Both the position numbers and the translations under genes were made by a program. 11,333 nucleotides of DNA from contig JAMDBV010000060.1 in NCBI GenBank assembly GCA_023487965.1, positions 1 to 11,333 of the forward strand, in the 5' to 3' direction. Under the pieces are notes generated by a model, which saw only the letters and a list, made by a program, of their open reading frames with translations, was not told the origin of the DNA and did no database searches. The stretch comes from Patescibacteria group bacterium. GTDB taxonomy: Bacteria; Patescibacteriota; Minisyncoccia; Phycocordibacterales; PALSA-1337. Position 1 is the stretch's first letter; each line of letters opens with the position of its first letter. This document shows, piece by piece, positions 1-7,254 of this stretch.

Positions 1-1
1 A

Positions 2-874
2 GTACTCGTATATCACGCGACAACAGCGCAAAAGGAGGCTCTGACCAATCGTCAGAATGCCGAGATAGACGCGAAATACGTTATCGAGCAGGAGCAGAAG
101 AATATACAGGCCGATGAGAAAAAGAAGATGAATCTTCTTGCGGTAAGTAAGGGCAATGAAAGTTCCTACTCGAAAGTTGTCGCTGACCGATCTGCGAAAG
201 CGGCTGAAATAAGAGCCACATTGTTTTCATTGCGCGATTCCAAGGCGATCCGCTTTGATGTCGCTTTGAGATATGCAAATGAAGCATACCGATCGACCGG
301 TATTCGACCGGCGTTTTTATTGGCGATATTCGCTCAAGAATCGGGTCTAGATGAGGATTCAACCTTCGGAAAACAACTTGGTTCGTGTTATTTGACCGAC
401 ATTTCAACAGGAGCCGGAGCAAGCGTTAAGAGTGGGAGAACATTTCCAAATGTCATGAAACCGAGTCGTGATGTCCAGCCGTTTTTGTCGATCACAAAGG
501 CCTTGGGTCTTGATTATAAGGATACATATGTATCTTGTCCGCAGACTACTCGTACCTACGGCGGGGCCATGGGACCGGCGCAATTTATTCCGTCAACATG
601 GGTTCTATATGTTGATCGCATAAAAAGAGCCTTGGGTATCGGTACGGCTCCAAATCCATGGAATCCTGAACATGCGTTTGTGGCGGCATCATTACTCTTG
701 GTGGATAACGGAGCGAAATATAACAGCTACACATCTGAGAAAAATGCCGCATGTAAATATTATTCTGGCAGTTCTTGCGGCGCATCATCAATGGCGAATA
801 CCTACGGTACTCAAGTTATGAGCAAGGCGGCGACGATACAACGCACAATGATCGATCCATTACAAGATTATTGA
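2..874 (+). CDS. Coiled-coil lytic murein transglycosylase-like protein (5' end missing)
   Basis: The frame is open from the left edge, so the gene starts outside the window; the first internal ATG (128) lies inside a charged helical stretch and is probably not the start. The first ~75 residues are rich in Lys, Glu, Gln and Ala and look like the end of a coiled coil. A catalytic domain follows: AIFAQESGLD, with the likely catalytic Glu at bases 338-340, then GGAMGPAQF plus IPSTW at 560-601, the signature of MltB/SLT-type lytic transglycosylases, which cleave the glycan strands of peptidoglycan. Four Cys in the catalytic part could form disulfides outside the membrane. The stop is TGA. The coiled-coil plus transglycosylase layout is common, to my knowledge, in Parcubacteria. 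It lies just upstream of a pseudopilin gene, so a role in opening the wall for pili is possible but inferred. Confidence 0.85.
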   Translation, partial: VLVYHATTAQKEALTNRQNAEIDAKYVIEQEQKNIQADEKKKMNLLAVSKGNESSYSKVVADRSAKAAEIRATLFSLRDSKAIRFDVALRYANEAYRSTGIRPAFLLAIFAQESGLDEDSTFGKQLGSCYLTDISTGAGASVKSGRTFPNVMKPSRDVQPFLSITKALGLDYKDTYVSCPQTTRTYGGAMGPAQFIPSTWVLYVDRIKRALGIGTAPNPWNPEHAFVAASLLLVDNGAKYNSYTSEKNAACKYYSGSSCGASSMANTYGTQVMSKAATIQRTMIDPLQDY

Positions 875-898
875 TGATTGCAGTTTTTGCGGTACAAT
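871..898 (+). promoter_or_regulatory. Putative promoter for the LamG pseudopilin gene
   Basis: TTGATG (871-876) and TACAAT (893-898) are separated by 16 bases and match the sigma-70 consensus at 4/6 and 5/6 positions. Transcription would begin near 905. This would leave the in-frame ATG at 897 untranscribed and favours the ATG pair at 924/927, with a leader of about 19 bases. Confidence 0.45.
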
Positions 899-923
899 GT
901 ATACGTTAGGTTGTCGTGAAAAT

Positions 924-1883
924 ATGATGAATCACCATCGATATAACAAATCAACCCGGAGTTTTACCCTTATTGAAATGCTGGTGGTTATCTCGATTAT
1001 CGGAGTTTTGGCTTCGACCATACTGGCCGCTCTCGGAGGAGCCAGAAGGCAAGGAAAATATGCCGGGGCAGTGCAGTTTTCCACCGAACTGTATCGATTT
1101 ATGGGCGATCAAGCGGCGGCTATATTTACTTTCGACAATAATCTGGAGGAAGATAGTTCGGGGAATAATGTTGGAGTCGCCTCATATAGCGAAGGTAGCA
1201 CTATTATGCTAGCGCCTCCTGCGGAATGCTTTAAAGGAAGTTGCCTAAAACTCACTCCCGGATCAATAGATTTCACGCTTCCAGAGTCATATAATCCGTT
1301 TATGATAAATTACGCTTACGCTTTGATAACATTACCTTCGTTTACTGGTACTTATATGGTAACGTATACGCCACTGAATCTATCAAATAAATTTACCATC
1401 TCCTTTTGGTTGAATACCAGTTTTAACAATAACAATTATTCAAACACGGAAATATTATCAGACTATAATTCTCCTGGAGACCTTGTTGGTGCCTACAAGA
1501 TCGGTGTTTACAAGGGTGTTTTGTATGCATTTGCCGAGTCGCACAATACAAGGACAATTACTTTGTCAGCGGATTCGACGCCATCAACACATACTGTTAT
1601 AAATGACGGGCAGTGGCATAATATCGCTTTCGAAGTAAATCGAAACAAATTAATTGTATACATTGATGGACACCTTGAGGCGCAATCTCAATTGCCATCT
1701 GGTCAGACGTTTGATTATTTCAATGAATCTCACTCAATAGATTGTCCGAATTCTGTCTCCTGTGTCGGGTATTTGGATGAATTGTATTATTACAAACAAG
1801 CAATCAGTGCCGAGGCCATTCATGATATGTATTTGGCGCAGTTGGAAGAGCGTAAGAAATTCGTGGCGTCGACATTGCGCTAA
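924..1883 (+). CDS. Type IV pseudopilin with C-terminal LamG-like domain
   Basis: A 319-residue protein. Residues 1-13 are a basic leader ending TRS, followed by FTLIEMLVVISIIGVLAS, a class III prepilin helix with Phe at +1 and Glu at +5; the residue before cleavage is Ser rather than Gly. After the helix and a short linker, residues ~68-305 look like a LamG/concanavalin-A-type jelly roll: FTISFWLN (157-164), DGQWHNIAFEV (228-238), KLIVYIDG (242-249) and GYLDELYYY (282-290), a typical LamG strand series. Cys102/107 and Cys274/280 are close pairs that may be disulfides. LamG domains bind sugars or proteins, so this is likely a surface or pilus-tip adhesin; the ligand is unknown. ATG 897 is possible but overlaps the likely -10 box. 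The gene is apart from the main pilus operon, about 4 kb away. Confidence 0.85.
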   Translation: MMNHHRYNKSTRSFTLIEMLVVISIIGVLASTILAALGGARRQGKYAGAVQFSTELYRFMGDQAAAIFTFDNNLEEDSSGNNVGVASYSEGSTIMLAPPAECFKGSCLKLTPGSIDFTLPESYNPFMINYAYALITLPSFTGTYMVTYTPLNLSNKFTISFWLNTSFNNNNYSNTEILSDYNSPGDLVGAYKIGVYKGVLYAFAESHNTRTITLSADSTPSTHTVINDGQWHNIAFEVNRNKLIVYIDGHLEAQSQLPSGQTFDYFNESHSIDCPNSVSCVGYLDELYYYKQAISAEAIHDMYLAQLEERKKFVASTLR

Positions 1884-1903
1884 GTGTCATATCGTGCTAG
1901 TAT
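1875..1903 (+). promoter_or_regulatory. Putative extended -10 promoter for rpmE-prfA
   Basis: TTGCGC (1875-1880) is followed after 17 bases by TAGTAT (1898-1903), preceded by TGC, giving an extended -10 (TGnTAnnnT). The hexamer ends 7 bases before the rpmE ATG at 1911, so the transcript would start at or next to the start codon, giving a leaderless mRNA. Confidence 0.5.
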
Positions 1904-1910
1904 CATATTC

Positions 1911-2171
1911 ATGAAAAAAGACATACATCCGGACAATTACAGACCCGTCATGTTTGCCGACAATTCGAGCGGCGCCAAATTCGTTATCAATTCGACCATA
2001 GCGACCAAGGAAAAAGCCAAGGGCGATGATGGCAAGGAATACCCGGTGCATTTTGTCGAAATCTCCAGCGCTTCACATCCCTTCTACACCAATCAAGAAA
2101 AGACCATCGATACAGCCGGTCGTGTAGAAAAGTTCAAGACTCGTCAGGCCAAGGCCAAGAAGAGCAAGTAA
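1911..2171 (+). CDS. rpmE: 50S ribosomal protein L31, type B (zinc-free)
   Basis: An 86-residue protein starting [20 protein letters not shown], the hallmark L31 N-terminus, with [12 protein letters not shown] and GRVEKFKTR near the C-terminus. L31 sits on the large ribosomal subunit and helps bridge it to the small subunit. There are no cysteines, so the CxxC zinc site of type A L31 is absent; this is the C-minus (type B/RpmE2-like) form. A basic tail (RQAKAKKSK) extends past the usual end. The reading frame runs back to a GTG at 1884, but the L31 family start and the upstream -10 box both place the start at 1911. The TAA stop shares its last A with the prfA ATG (TAATG), so the two genes are probably co-translated. 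Confidence 0.95.
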   Translation: MKKDIHPDNYRPVMFADNSSGAKFVINSTIATKEKAKGDDGKEYPVHFVEISSASHPFYTNQEKTIDTAGRVEKFKTRQAKAKKSK

Positions 2172-3166
2172 TGAACCTAGAAGAATACAAAAACAATCCA
2201 AAAACGGCATTTCTTGCCGGTTTGTATGAAAACCTGTTGAGGAATGAACAGGAGACTCGCAAATTGTCCGAGAATGATCCTTCACTCCGTGAATTGGCTG
2301 AAAGCGATCTGGCTTCTATTATTGAGCAAAAGGACGCTCTCGAAAAGGAGATGCAAGACATTGTCCGTGCCGAAAAGGAGAACGAGGAGGCTGAAGCGAA
2401 AATCGTCAATGAAGTAATACTCGAAGTCAGGGCCGGAGCCGGTGGCGACGAGGCGGCACTGTTTGCGGCTGAACTCATGAATATGTACAAGAAGTACGCC
2501 GAATCGCGCGGTTGGTCGGCAAAGATAACCGAGGAATCCAAGAATGATCTCGGTGGTTACAAGGAGGCGAGCATGGAAATAAAGGGCGAGGGAGTGTATG
2601 AAGATCTGAAATACGAAACGGGCGTGCATCGCGTCCAACGCGTGCCCGAGACGGAAAAGTCCGGAAGAATCCATACATCGACAGCCTCGGTAGCCATATT
2701 GCCGATACGCAAAAAGTCAAAATTGGTCCTCAATCCGGCCGATCTCGAAATAGAATTCTCGCGCGCCGGTGGCAAAGGCGGGCAAAATGTAAACAAAGTG
2801 GAGACTGCTGTCCGCATCATTCACAAGCCGACGGGGTTCGATGTTCGCTCCACGGTAGAGCGAAGCCAGAATGCCAATCGCCAAAGAGCTTTGACGCTTT
2901 TGACCGCGCGTATAGAAGCGATGCAAGAGGAGGAGGAGATGAAGAAATTCGCAAGTGAACGTAAAGGGCAGATCGGTACGGGAGATCGTTCAGAGAAGAT
3001 CCGCACATACAATTTTCCCCAGGATCGCGTTACTGATCATCGCATCAAGGAATCGTGGCATAATATTCCGGAAATCATAAAAGGCAATATGTCGGCGATA
3101 ATCGAAAGTATCAAAAACGGCAAACGTTCGGATTCTGCCGATGAAGGTGATAATGATAGTGTGTAA
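2171..3166 (+). CDS. prfA: Peptide chain release factor 1
   Basis: A 331-residue class I release factor, which recognises UAA and UAG stop codons and triggers hydrolysis of peptidyl-tRNA on the ribosome. Visible motifs: [13 protein letters not shown] (87-99), the stop-codon recognition tripeptide P-x-T as PET (159-161) within [16 protein letters not shown], the catalytic GGQ (203-205) in [12 protein letters not shown], and [20 protein letters not shown] (271-290). PxT rather than SPF makes it RF1, not RF2. It is about 30 residues shorter than E. coli RF1, with the N-terminal region reduced, and ends in an acidic tail. rpmE directly precedes it, a common pairing. The usual neighbour prmC, whose product methylates the GGQ glutamine, does not follow; a convergent gene does. 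Confidence 0.97.
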   Translation: MNLEEYKNNPKTAFLAGLYENLLRNEQETRKLSENDPSLRELAESDLASIIEQKDALEKEMQDIVRAEKENEEAEAKIVNEVILEVRAGAGGDEAALFAAELMNMYKKYAESRGWSAKITEESKNDLGGYKEASMEIKGEGVYEDLKYETGVHRVQRVPETEKSGRIHTSTASVAILPIRKKSKLVLNPADLEIEFSRAGGKGGQNVNKVETAVRIIHKPTGFDVRSTVERSQNANRQRALTLLTARIEAMQEEEEMKKFASERKGQIGTGDRSEKIRTYNFPQDRVTDHRIKESWHNIPEIIKGNMSAIIESIKNGKRSDSADEGDNDSV

Positions 3167-3170
3167 TCAT

Positions 3171-3229
3171 GTGTCATCCTCGCGAGCTATGTGTAGCGAA
3201 GCGAAACATGGTGAAAGCGAGAATCCAGG
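3171..3229. repeat. Imperfect palindromic element between convergent genes
   Basis: Between the prfA stop and the 3' end of the convergent thioredoxin-fold gene. CTCGC (3179-3183) pairs with GCGAG (3217-3221), and inside it CTATGT pairs with ACATGG (one G-U) around a loop of about 13 bases; the ends read GTGTCATCCTCGC and GCGAGAATCCAGG. On the minus strand it runs CCTGGATTCTCGC to GCGAGGATGACAC, resembling short dispersed palindromic elements of bacterial intergenic regions. No U-tract follows on either strand, so it is not a classic terminator, though it may protect both mRNA ends. Only one copy is present in the window. Confidence 0.4.
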
Positions 3230-3246
3230 TCTGGTACGGCTTCTAT

Positions 3247-3996
3247 TTACTGATTCTTGTCCGAAAGCAGAGCATCGATACCTGATTTCAAAGTTGCAAA
3301 GTCTTTCATTCCGACCAATGGTATCTTCGTGCCACTCGGCGTGATAAGTATCGAATACGGAGTTCCGCTAATGCCGGCATTCAAGCCGTCTGTATAGTCT
3401 GCTTCGACTGCACTTTTCGTTTTTTCGCTCGATAGGCATGAATTGAAATCATCAACATTCAAGCCGACGTATTTTGCGATTTCAGGTAATTGGCTCTGAT
3501 CCAAGCCATTCGGGGTTTGTGGTGTGACAGATGGAGTAACTTCATACAACCTTTTTTCGAAAGCCCAGAATCTGTCATTGTCACCGACGACTGCAGCACA
3601 TTCCATGGCCTGTGCCTCATGGCCCGCATTCTTGTGTAGCACATTGCCATTCTGGTCTGGCTTGTCCAGTGGGAAGTGTCTGTATATCCAGGCAACTTTG
3701 CCCGAAGCGCCGTATTGATCCATGACCTGTTCCATAACAGGATTGAACATTTTGCAGAATGGGCAAGAAGGATCGGAATATTCAACTATTTTGATCGGAG
3801 CATTCGGATTGCCGAGAATATGATCATCCGATGATATTGCCCGAATATTGATTTCTCCGGTCGCGGCCGCTTGCTGTTGAGCCGGTGGAATATTGCCCGC
3901 TACAGGTTTCTTTTGCCATAGAATGGCTCCGGCAATGATCAATCCGGCGATTACGATAGCGGCTGGGACTTTGGACGTTGGTTTTTGTGTTTCCAT
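3247..3996 (-). CDS. Membrane-anchored DsbA-like thioredoxin-fold protein
   Basis: A 249-residue protein. Residues ~11-27 form one hydrophobic segment (signal anchor) after a short basic N-terminus, then a Pro/Gln/Ala-rich linker to ~47. The thioredoxin-like domain (DsbA/Thioredoxin_4 type) begins with PNAPIKIVEYSDPSCPFCKMF; the redox pair is C78-P-F-C81, and the cis-Pro loop is GTP (211-213). A helical insertion (~125-200) is typical of DsbA, and C133 and C187 are extra cysteines. It probably oxidises or isomerises disulfides in exported proteins outside the membrane; the cysteine-containing pilins nearby are plausible substrates, but that is inference. The gene follows the exonuclease gene by 61 bases with its own promoter in the gap. 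Confidence 0.9.
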   Translation of the reverse strand: METQKPTSKVPAAIVIAGLIIAGAILWQKKPVAGNIPPAQQQAAATGEINIRAISSDDHILGNPNAPIKIVEYSDPSCPFCKMFNPVMEQVMDQYGASGKVAWIYRHFPLDKPDQNGNVLHKNAGHEAQAMECAAVVGDNDRFWAFEKRLYEVTPSVTPQTPNGLDQSQLPEIAKYVGLNVDDFNSCLSSEKTKSAVEADYTDGLNAGISGTPYSILITPSGTKIPLVGMKDFATLKSGIDALLSDKNQ

Positions 3997-4022
3997 GTAT
4001 TTATGTTTACTGTTATTTCGTC

Positions 4023-4049
4023 ATTATATACGATTTCACCGGATATCAA
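4023..4049 (-). promoter_or_regulatory. Putative promoter for the DsbA-like gene
   Basis: On the minus strand TTGATA (4049-4044) and a perfect TATAAT (4028-4023) lie 15 bases apart, a slightly short spacer. Transcription would start near 4016, giving a leader of about 20 bases with no clear Shine-Dalgarno site before the ATG at 3996. Confidence 0.5.
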
Positions 4050-4057
4050 AATGTCTA

Positions 4058-4633
4058 TCAGAACGGCAGGGTAAATGTCATCGATCCGCCGGAGGGGATT
4101 TCCCATTGCGATGTATCTAGGGGGATCTCTTTGATTGCGCCATTATCACGATATTTGAGATGACTATTTGCCATGGCATAGTCGTATATCTCTTTTGTTA
4201 TCCTGACATCGTCGATGCAGTATTTGATGATCTTGTCGATCTCTCCGCTATTCCACCAATTGATGGCGTCTATGCCATTGCCGCTCTTGTGTACACCGAG
4301 AGTGGCTTCTGCAACAGTGTCCAGTTTGAGGCGACGACCTAGCACCCTCTGGACTTCTTTCATCAGATCTACACTCTTCACTTTGGACAAGTCACCCGGA
4401 TAATATTTGTCGAGAATGGGTATGTCAAAATGATCACCGTTCCAGCTCACGATAATGTCGGCGCTTTCCATAATCGGCCAGAGATCCTTGAGTTGTTCTT
4501 CGGTGTAGGCGGTGTATTGGTCAGTATCGCTGTCATGTATACACACGACCGACATATCCAATGAAGCCGGATCATTGGAACCGACATCCTGAAAAATATT
4601 CTTCGTTTCCAGATCGAAGGTTATTTTGCGCAT
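4058..4633 (-). CDS. Predicted 3'-5' exonuclease, DEDDy RNase H-like fold
   Basis: A 191-residue protein that is essentially a bare exonuclease domain. Exo I is FDLET (D7, E9), Exo II is SWNGDHFDIPIL (probable acid D70, in an N-x-x-x-F-D pattern), and Exo III is YCIDDVRIT (Y138, D142), so the four acids and the tyrosine of the DEDDy class are present and the enzyme is probably active on DNA or RNA with two metal ions. The WNGDHFD-type Exo II resembles YprB-like and predicted ribonuclease H-like proteins. The substrate cannot be told from sequence. Its ATG overlaps the hisS stop by one base (TAATG), so translation is probably coupled to hisS. The stop is TGA. Confidence 0.8.
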   Translation of the reverse strand: MRKITFDLETKNIFQDVGSNDPASLDMSVVCIHDSDTDQYTAYTEEQLKDLWPIMESADIIVSWNGDHFDIPILDKYYPGDLSKVKSVDLMKEVQRVLGRRLKLDTVAEATLGVHKSGNGIDAINWWNSGEIDKIIKYCIDDVRITKEIYDYAMANSHLKYRDNGAIKEIPLDTSQWEIPSGGSMTFTLPF

Positions 4634-5970
4634 TATTCTTTGAAGTGTGAGAGTAGATCGCTTTCGTTTGTAATGGTTTCTTCGCCGCTCGAGAGGACCT
4701 TTATGGTCAATTTGCCGTTCGCAACCTCCTCATCGCCGATGCATATAACTCGGGCAATATTGCGTCTATTGGCGTTTGCGATCTTGTCCCCGATTTTTTT
4801 ATTGCTAAAATCAATGACCGTTCGCACGCCACTGTCGCGCAATTTCTCCGCTATATCTAGTGCATATGGAGTATTGTTTTCATTGATCGGGCATATCGCC
4901 ACGTCGGCGGACGTATTCTTGGTATCATTCAAGCCTGAATATGTCTCCAAAAGATCTCGCGCGATGACGTCACCGGCGCCAAATCCGACGGCCGGCAGTT
5001 TCTCATTGCCGAATATGGATAAGAGATCGTCGTAGCGTCCGCCACCAAAGACCGAACGGCGATTTTCCGGATTCAGGTCGAATATTTCAAAGACGATGCC
5101 GGTATAATAGTCGAGTCCGCGCATGAGAGTCTGCGCGAAACTGACGTTTGTGATGCCGAGTCTCTCAAGGCCTGCCATAACTTCCCGCACCTCTCTCACG
5201 CTTTCATGATTCGCGGAGCACTGTGGCAAATGAGAAATGAATTCTTCGATATTGTTCGAATTGATAAGGGCCAGGAATTTTTTGGCGTCCTCGCTCCTTT
5301 CGGCGAATATTTCTTTTACCGACGATACAAAGGTCTCTTCATTGATCTTGGCCTTTTTGTCGAGAATTTTCGAAAGTTTATGAGCGGCGTCTTGGTCGAG
5401 AGCGAATACGTCCTTGTTTATATGATTGACGAGCTTGCGATTGTTGAGACGTATCTCAAAGTCGGTATTCTTGAGGCCGTATGCGATCATGATGTCGTAT
5501 GCGATATTGATGATTTCGATTTCGGCATTGAGGGATGTCACACCGAAAATGTCCACGTTTAATTGCCAATGCTCGCGCAATCGTCCGCGTTGGGGCTGTT
5601 CGTAACGGAAAAGGTTCGGTATCGAATACCAACGCGCCGGCATCATTATGTCGCGTCTCCGCGCGGCAATCATTCTGGCGACGGTTGGTGTCATCTCCGG
5701 GCGAAGCGTGACTTCACGCTCTCCGCGGTCGGTGAAGTTGTACGTTTGTTCATTGACGAGTTCTTCGCCGCTCTTGGCGCGATATAGGGCGGACGGTTCC
5801 AAGACGGATGCGCTGTATTCTTCATAGCCGTATTTCTCGGCAGTGTCGCGCCATATCGAGAATATGCGCTTTTGTATGGCCATGTCTTCTGGGTAGAAGT
5901 CTCGCACACCTTTGTATGGCTCGGTCGAGAGCTTGTCGTGCTTTTCGGGAGTGTTTTGTGTATCTGCCAT
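4633..5970 (-). CDS. hisS: Histidine--tRNA ligase
   Basis: A 445-residue class II aminoacyl-tRNA synthetase charging tRNA-His with histidine using ATP. Seen in order: YKGVRDFYPED near the N-terminus (19-29); TLRPEMT (88-94); motif 2 with FRYEQPQRGR and HWQLNVDIFG (121-143); an insertion domain (~180-260); the histidine-binding RGLDYYTG (284-291) and FGGGRYDDL (308-316); motif 3 at ~327-340; and an anticodon-binding domain from ~355 to the end (VAICPINE onward). Motif 3 reads GFGAGDVIARDL rather than the usual GF-x-x-G-x-E-R, so the arginine is not at its normal place. Overlap with the exonuclease ATG suggests a two-gene unit. Start at 5970 is supported by a -10-like box 6 bases upstream. Confidence 0.95.
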   Translation of the reverse strand: MADTQNTPEKHDKLSTEPYKGVRDFYPEDMAIQKRIFSIWRDTAEKYGYEEYSASVLEPSALYRAKSGEELVNEQTYNFTDRGEREVTLRPEMTPTVARMIAARRRDIMMPARWYSIPNLFRYEQPQRGRLREHWQLNVDIFGVTSLNAEIEIINIAYDIMIAYGLKNTDFEIRLNNRKLVNHINKDVFALDQDAAHKLSKILDKKAKINEETFVSSVKEIFAERSEDAKKFLALINSNNIEEFISHLPQCSANHESVREVREVMAGLERLGITNVSFAQTLMRGLDYYTGIVFEIFDLNPENRRSVFGGGRYDDLLSIFGNEKLPAVGFGAGDVIARDLLETYSGLNDTKNTSADVAICPINENNTPYALDIAEKLRDSGVRTVIDFSNKKIGDKIANANRRNIARVICIGDEEVANGKLTIKVLSSGEETITNESDLLSHFKE

Positions 5971-5976
5971 GCTACT

Positions 5977-6005
5977 AGCATAGCAAATATTGGCGTTTGT
6001 GAAAA
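5977..6005 (-). promoter_or_regulatory. Putative leaderless promoter for hisS
   Basis: On the minus strand TTTTCA (6005-6000), a 17-base spacer, then TATGCT (5982-5977) preceded by TGC, an extended -10. The hexamer ends 6 bases before the hisS ATG, so the mRNA would begin at or near the start codon. No Shine-Dalgarno site is visible. The -35 is weak. Confidence 0.4.
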
Positions 6006-6034
6006 TGTAAGCGACTATAACTATTCAGCGATAT

Positions 6035-6088
6035 TTTATAGATTCTTTAATCGCTTTTTATACTCATTTTATCAGGATTTAATCTGCG
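6035..6088 (+). promoter_or_regulatory. Phased TTTATC-like direct repeat array upstream of the pilus operon
   Basis: Direct repeats begin at 6035 (TTTATAGATTC), 6046 (TTTAATCGCTT), 6057 (TTTATACTCAT), 6068 (TTTATCAGGA) and 6078 (TTTAATCTGCG). The first three steps are exactly 11 bp and the last is 10 bp, close to one helical turn, so all units face the same side of the DNA. The same kind of array is found upstream of the pilin gene at 10079-10144, including an identical TTTATCAGGA. It could be a cooperative regulator site, a phased-bend or an UP-like element. It lies between divergent genes and could also affect hisS. Confidence 0.5.
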
Positions 6089-6093
6089 ATCTG

Positions 6094-6099
6094 TATGAT
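6094..6099 (+). promoter_or_regulatory. Putative -10 box for the pilus operon
   Basis: TATGAT (5/6 to TATAAT) ends 6 bases before the ATG at 6106, the same spacing seen at hisS and nearly that at rpmE. No convincing -35 lies 16-18 bases upstream; the phased array ends in that space, which would suit an activator-dependent promoter. Confidence 0.4.
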
Positions 6100-6105
6100 A
6101 CATTC

Positions 6106-7254
6106 ATGGGCGGAAAAATATTTGTCACAAAACCAAAGAATGCCATACAAGCCATTGATGTCATCATTGCTTTTGCCGTTAATGCTTGTGCCTCGGATAT
6201 TCACATCGATCCCAATCGTGATGACATAAAGATCCGCCTACGTATCGATGGTATCGTCGAATGTGCCGATACGTATGGCACTTCCTTGCATCCGGAGATA
6301 ATATCCCGCCTCAAGATATTATCAGGGGCGCGTACCGATATTCATTTCGTGCCACAAGACGGCAGGTGGCGTTCAACTGTCATTGATCGCGACTGTAATT
6401 TTCGTATTTCATTCATGCCGACGTATCACGGTGAAAATGCCGTAATCCGTATTTTATCGGCCGATCGTGAAAGTTTGACAATAAGCGGTCTCGGTTTCAA
6501 TTCCTGCCATGCAAAGATGATATCCGATGCCAATCGATTGCAAAACGGACTGATCCTAGTCACCGGTCCGACAGGTTCCGGCAAGACGACGACGCTCAAT
6601 GCTTGTCTGGGAGAAAAGGTCAAAGAGCCGATATCCGTGATAACTCTCGAGGATCCGGTCGAATACGAGATTGTCGGCGCGAGACAGATACATGTGAGGC
6701 ATGACTTCGGCGTCACGTTCGCTTCCGGCCTGCGGAGCGCCCTTCGACAAGATCCGGATGTGATCATGGTCGGCGAAATTCGTGACAGCGAAACGGCGCA
6801 TATAGCTGTACACACCGCTCTCACCGGACACTTGGTCTATTCAACACTACACACCAATTCCGCGGTCGAAGCCATTCCTCGGCTCATAGATATGGGTATA
6901 GACAGATATCTGCTCTCTTCGACTCTGCGTCTCATTGTGGCTCAGAGATTGGCCAGAAGGATTTGTCAGAATTGCACAATGGTCGGTTGCGAACTTTGTC
7001 GCAATAGCGGTTACAGGGGCCGTATCGTCATTGCCGAATTGTTGGGAATCGGCGGCGAGGTACGCAATGCTCTATATAGCAAGGACACAAATGACCTGAA
7101 TGAAACAATATTGAGAAACGGCTTTGTACCTATGCATCGAGATGGTGATGATAAGGTTGCGAGCGGGCTTACAAGCACGGTCGAGATTATGAGATTAACG
7201 GATAATTACGCCTATGAAGAAAATCAGAAGAAAGGAAATGATAATGTTTTTTGA
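6106..7254 (+). CDS. pilB: Type IV pilus / type II secretion assembly ATPase, short form
   Basis: A 382-residue hexameric-type secretion ATPase that would power pilin polymerisation at the cytoplasmic face. Motifs: ASDIHIDP with RLRIDG (N2 domain, ~30-50); Walker A GPTGSGKTT (154-162); Asp box ITLEDPVEYE (~178-187); Walker B DPDVIMVGEIRD (216-227); His box HTALTGHLVYSTLHT (236-250). Four Cys (287, 290, 295, 298; CQNC and CELC) followed by GYRGR mark the GspE/PilB zinc site and argue against PilT. The loop between the Cys pairs is only 4 residues. The usual N-terminal ~150-200-residue GspE/MshE-type domain is missing. The frame is open back to 5872, but that region is antisense to hisS and unlike the family; ATG 6106 fits both the homology start and a -10 box. 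Overlaps pilC by 11 bases. Confidence 0.92.
   Translation: MGGKIFVTKPKNAIQAIDVIIAFAVNACASDIHIDPNRDDIKIRLRIDGIVECADTYGTSLHPEIISRLKILSGARTDIHFVPQDGRWRSTVIDRDCNFRISFMPTYHGENAVIRILSADRESLTISGLGFNSCHAKMISDANRLQNGLILVTGPTGSGKTTTLNACLGEKVKEPISVITLEDPVEYEIVGARQIHVRHDFGVTFASGLRSALRQDPDVIMVGEIRDSETAHIAVHTALTGHLVYSTLHTNSAVEAIPRLIDMGIDRYLLSSTLRLIVAQRLARRICQNCTMVGCELCRNSGYRGRIVIAELLGIGGEVRNALYSKDTNDLNETILRNGFVPMHRDGDDKVASGLTSTVEIMRLTDNYAYEENQKKGNDNVF
7231..7236 (+). promoter_or_regulatory. Shine-Dalgarno site choosing the pilC start
   Basis: AAAGGA sits 7 bases before ATG 7244, the ideal spacing, and only 1 base before ATG 7238. It is the only clear Shine-Dalgarno site in the operon and lies inside the end of the ATPase gene. 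Confidence 0.5.

Noticed and set aside
2134-2541. Ser-rich 135-codon open frame antisense to prfA
   Set aside because: Composition is the complement of Glu/Lys-rich prfA codons; no start signal or motif.
4640-5035. 131-codon open frame on the + strand within hisS
   Set aside because: Shadow of the hisS anticodon-binding and motif 3 region, with no independent support.
5206-5562. 118-codon open frame on the + strand within hisS
   Set aside because: It is antisense to a well-conserved synthetase and shows no recognisable motif; best read as a shadow of hisS.
5872-6105. N-terminal extension of the pilus ATPase reading frame by 78 codons
   Set aside because: It overlaps hisS antisense, crosses the divergent promoter region and phased array, and does not resemble GspE N-terminal domains.
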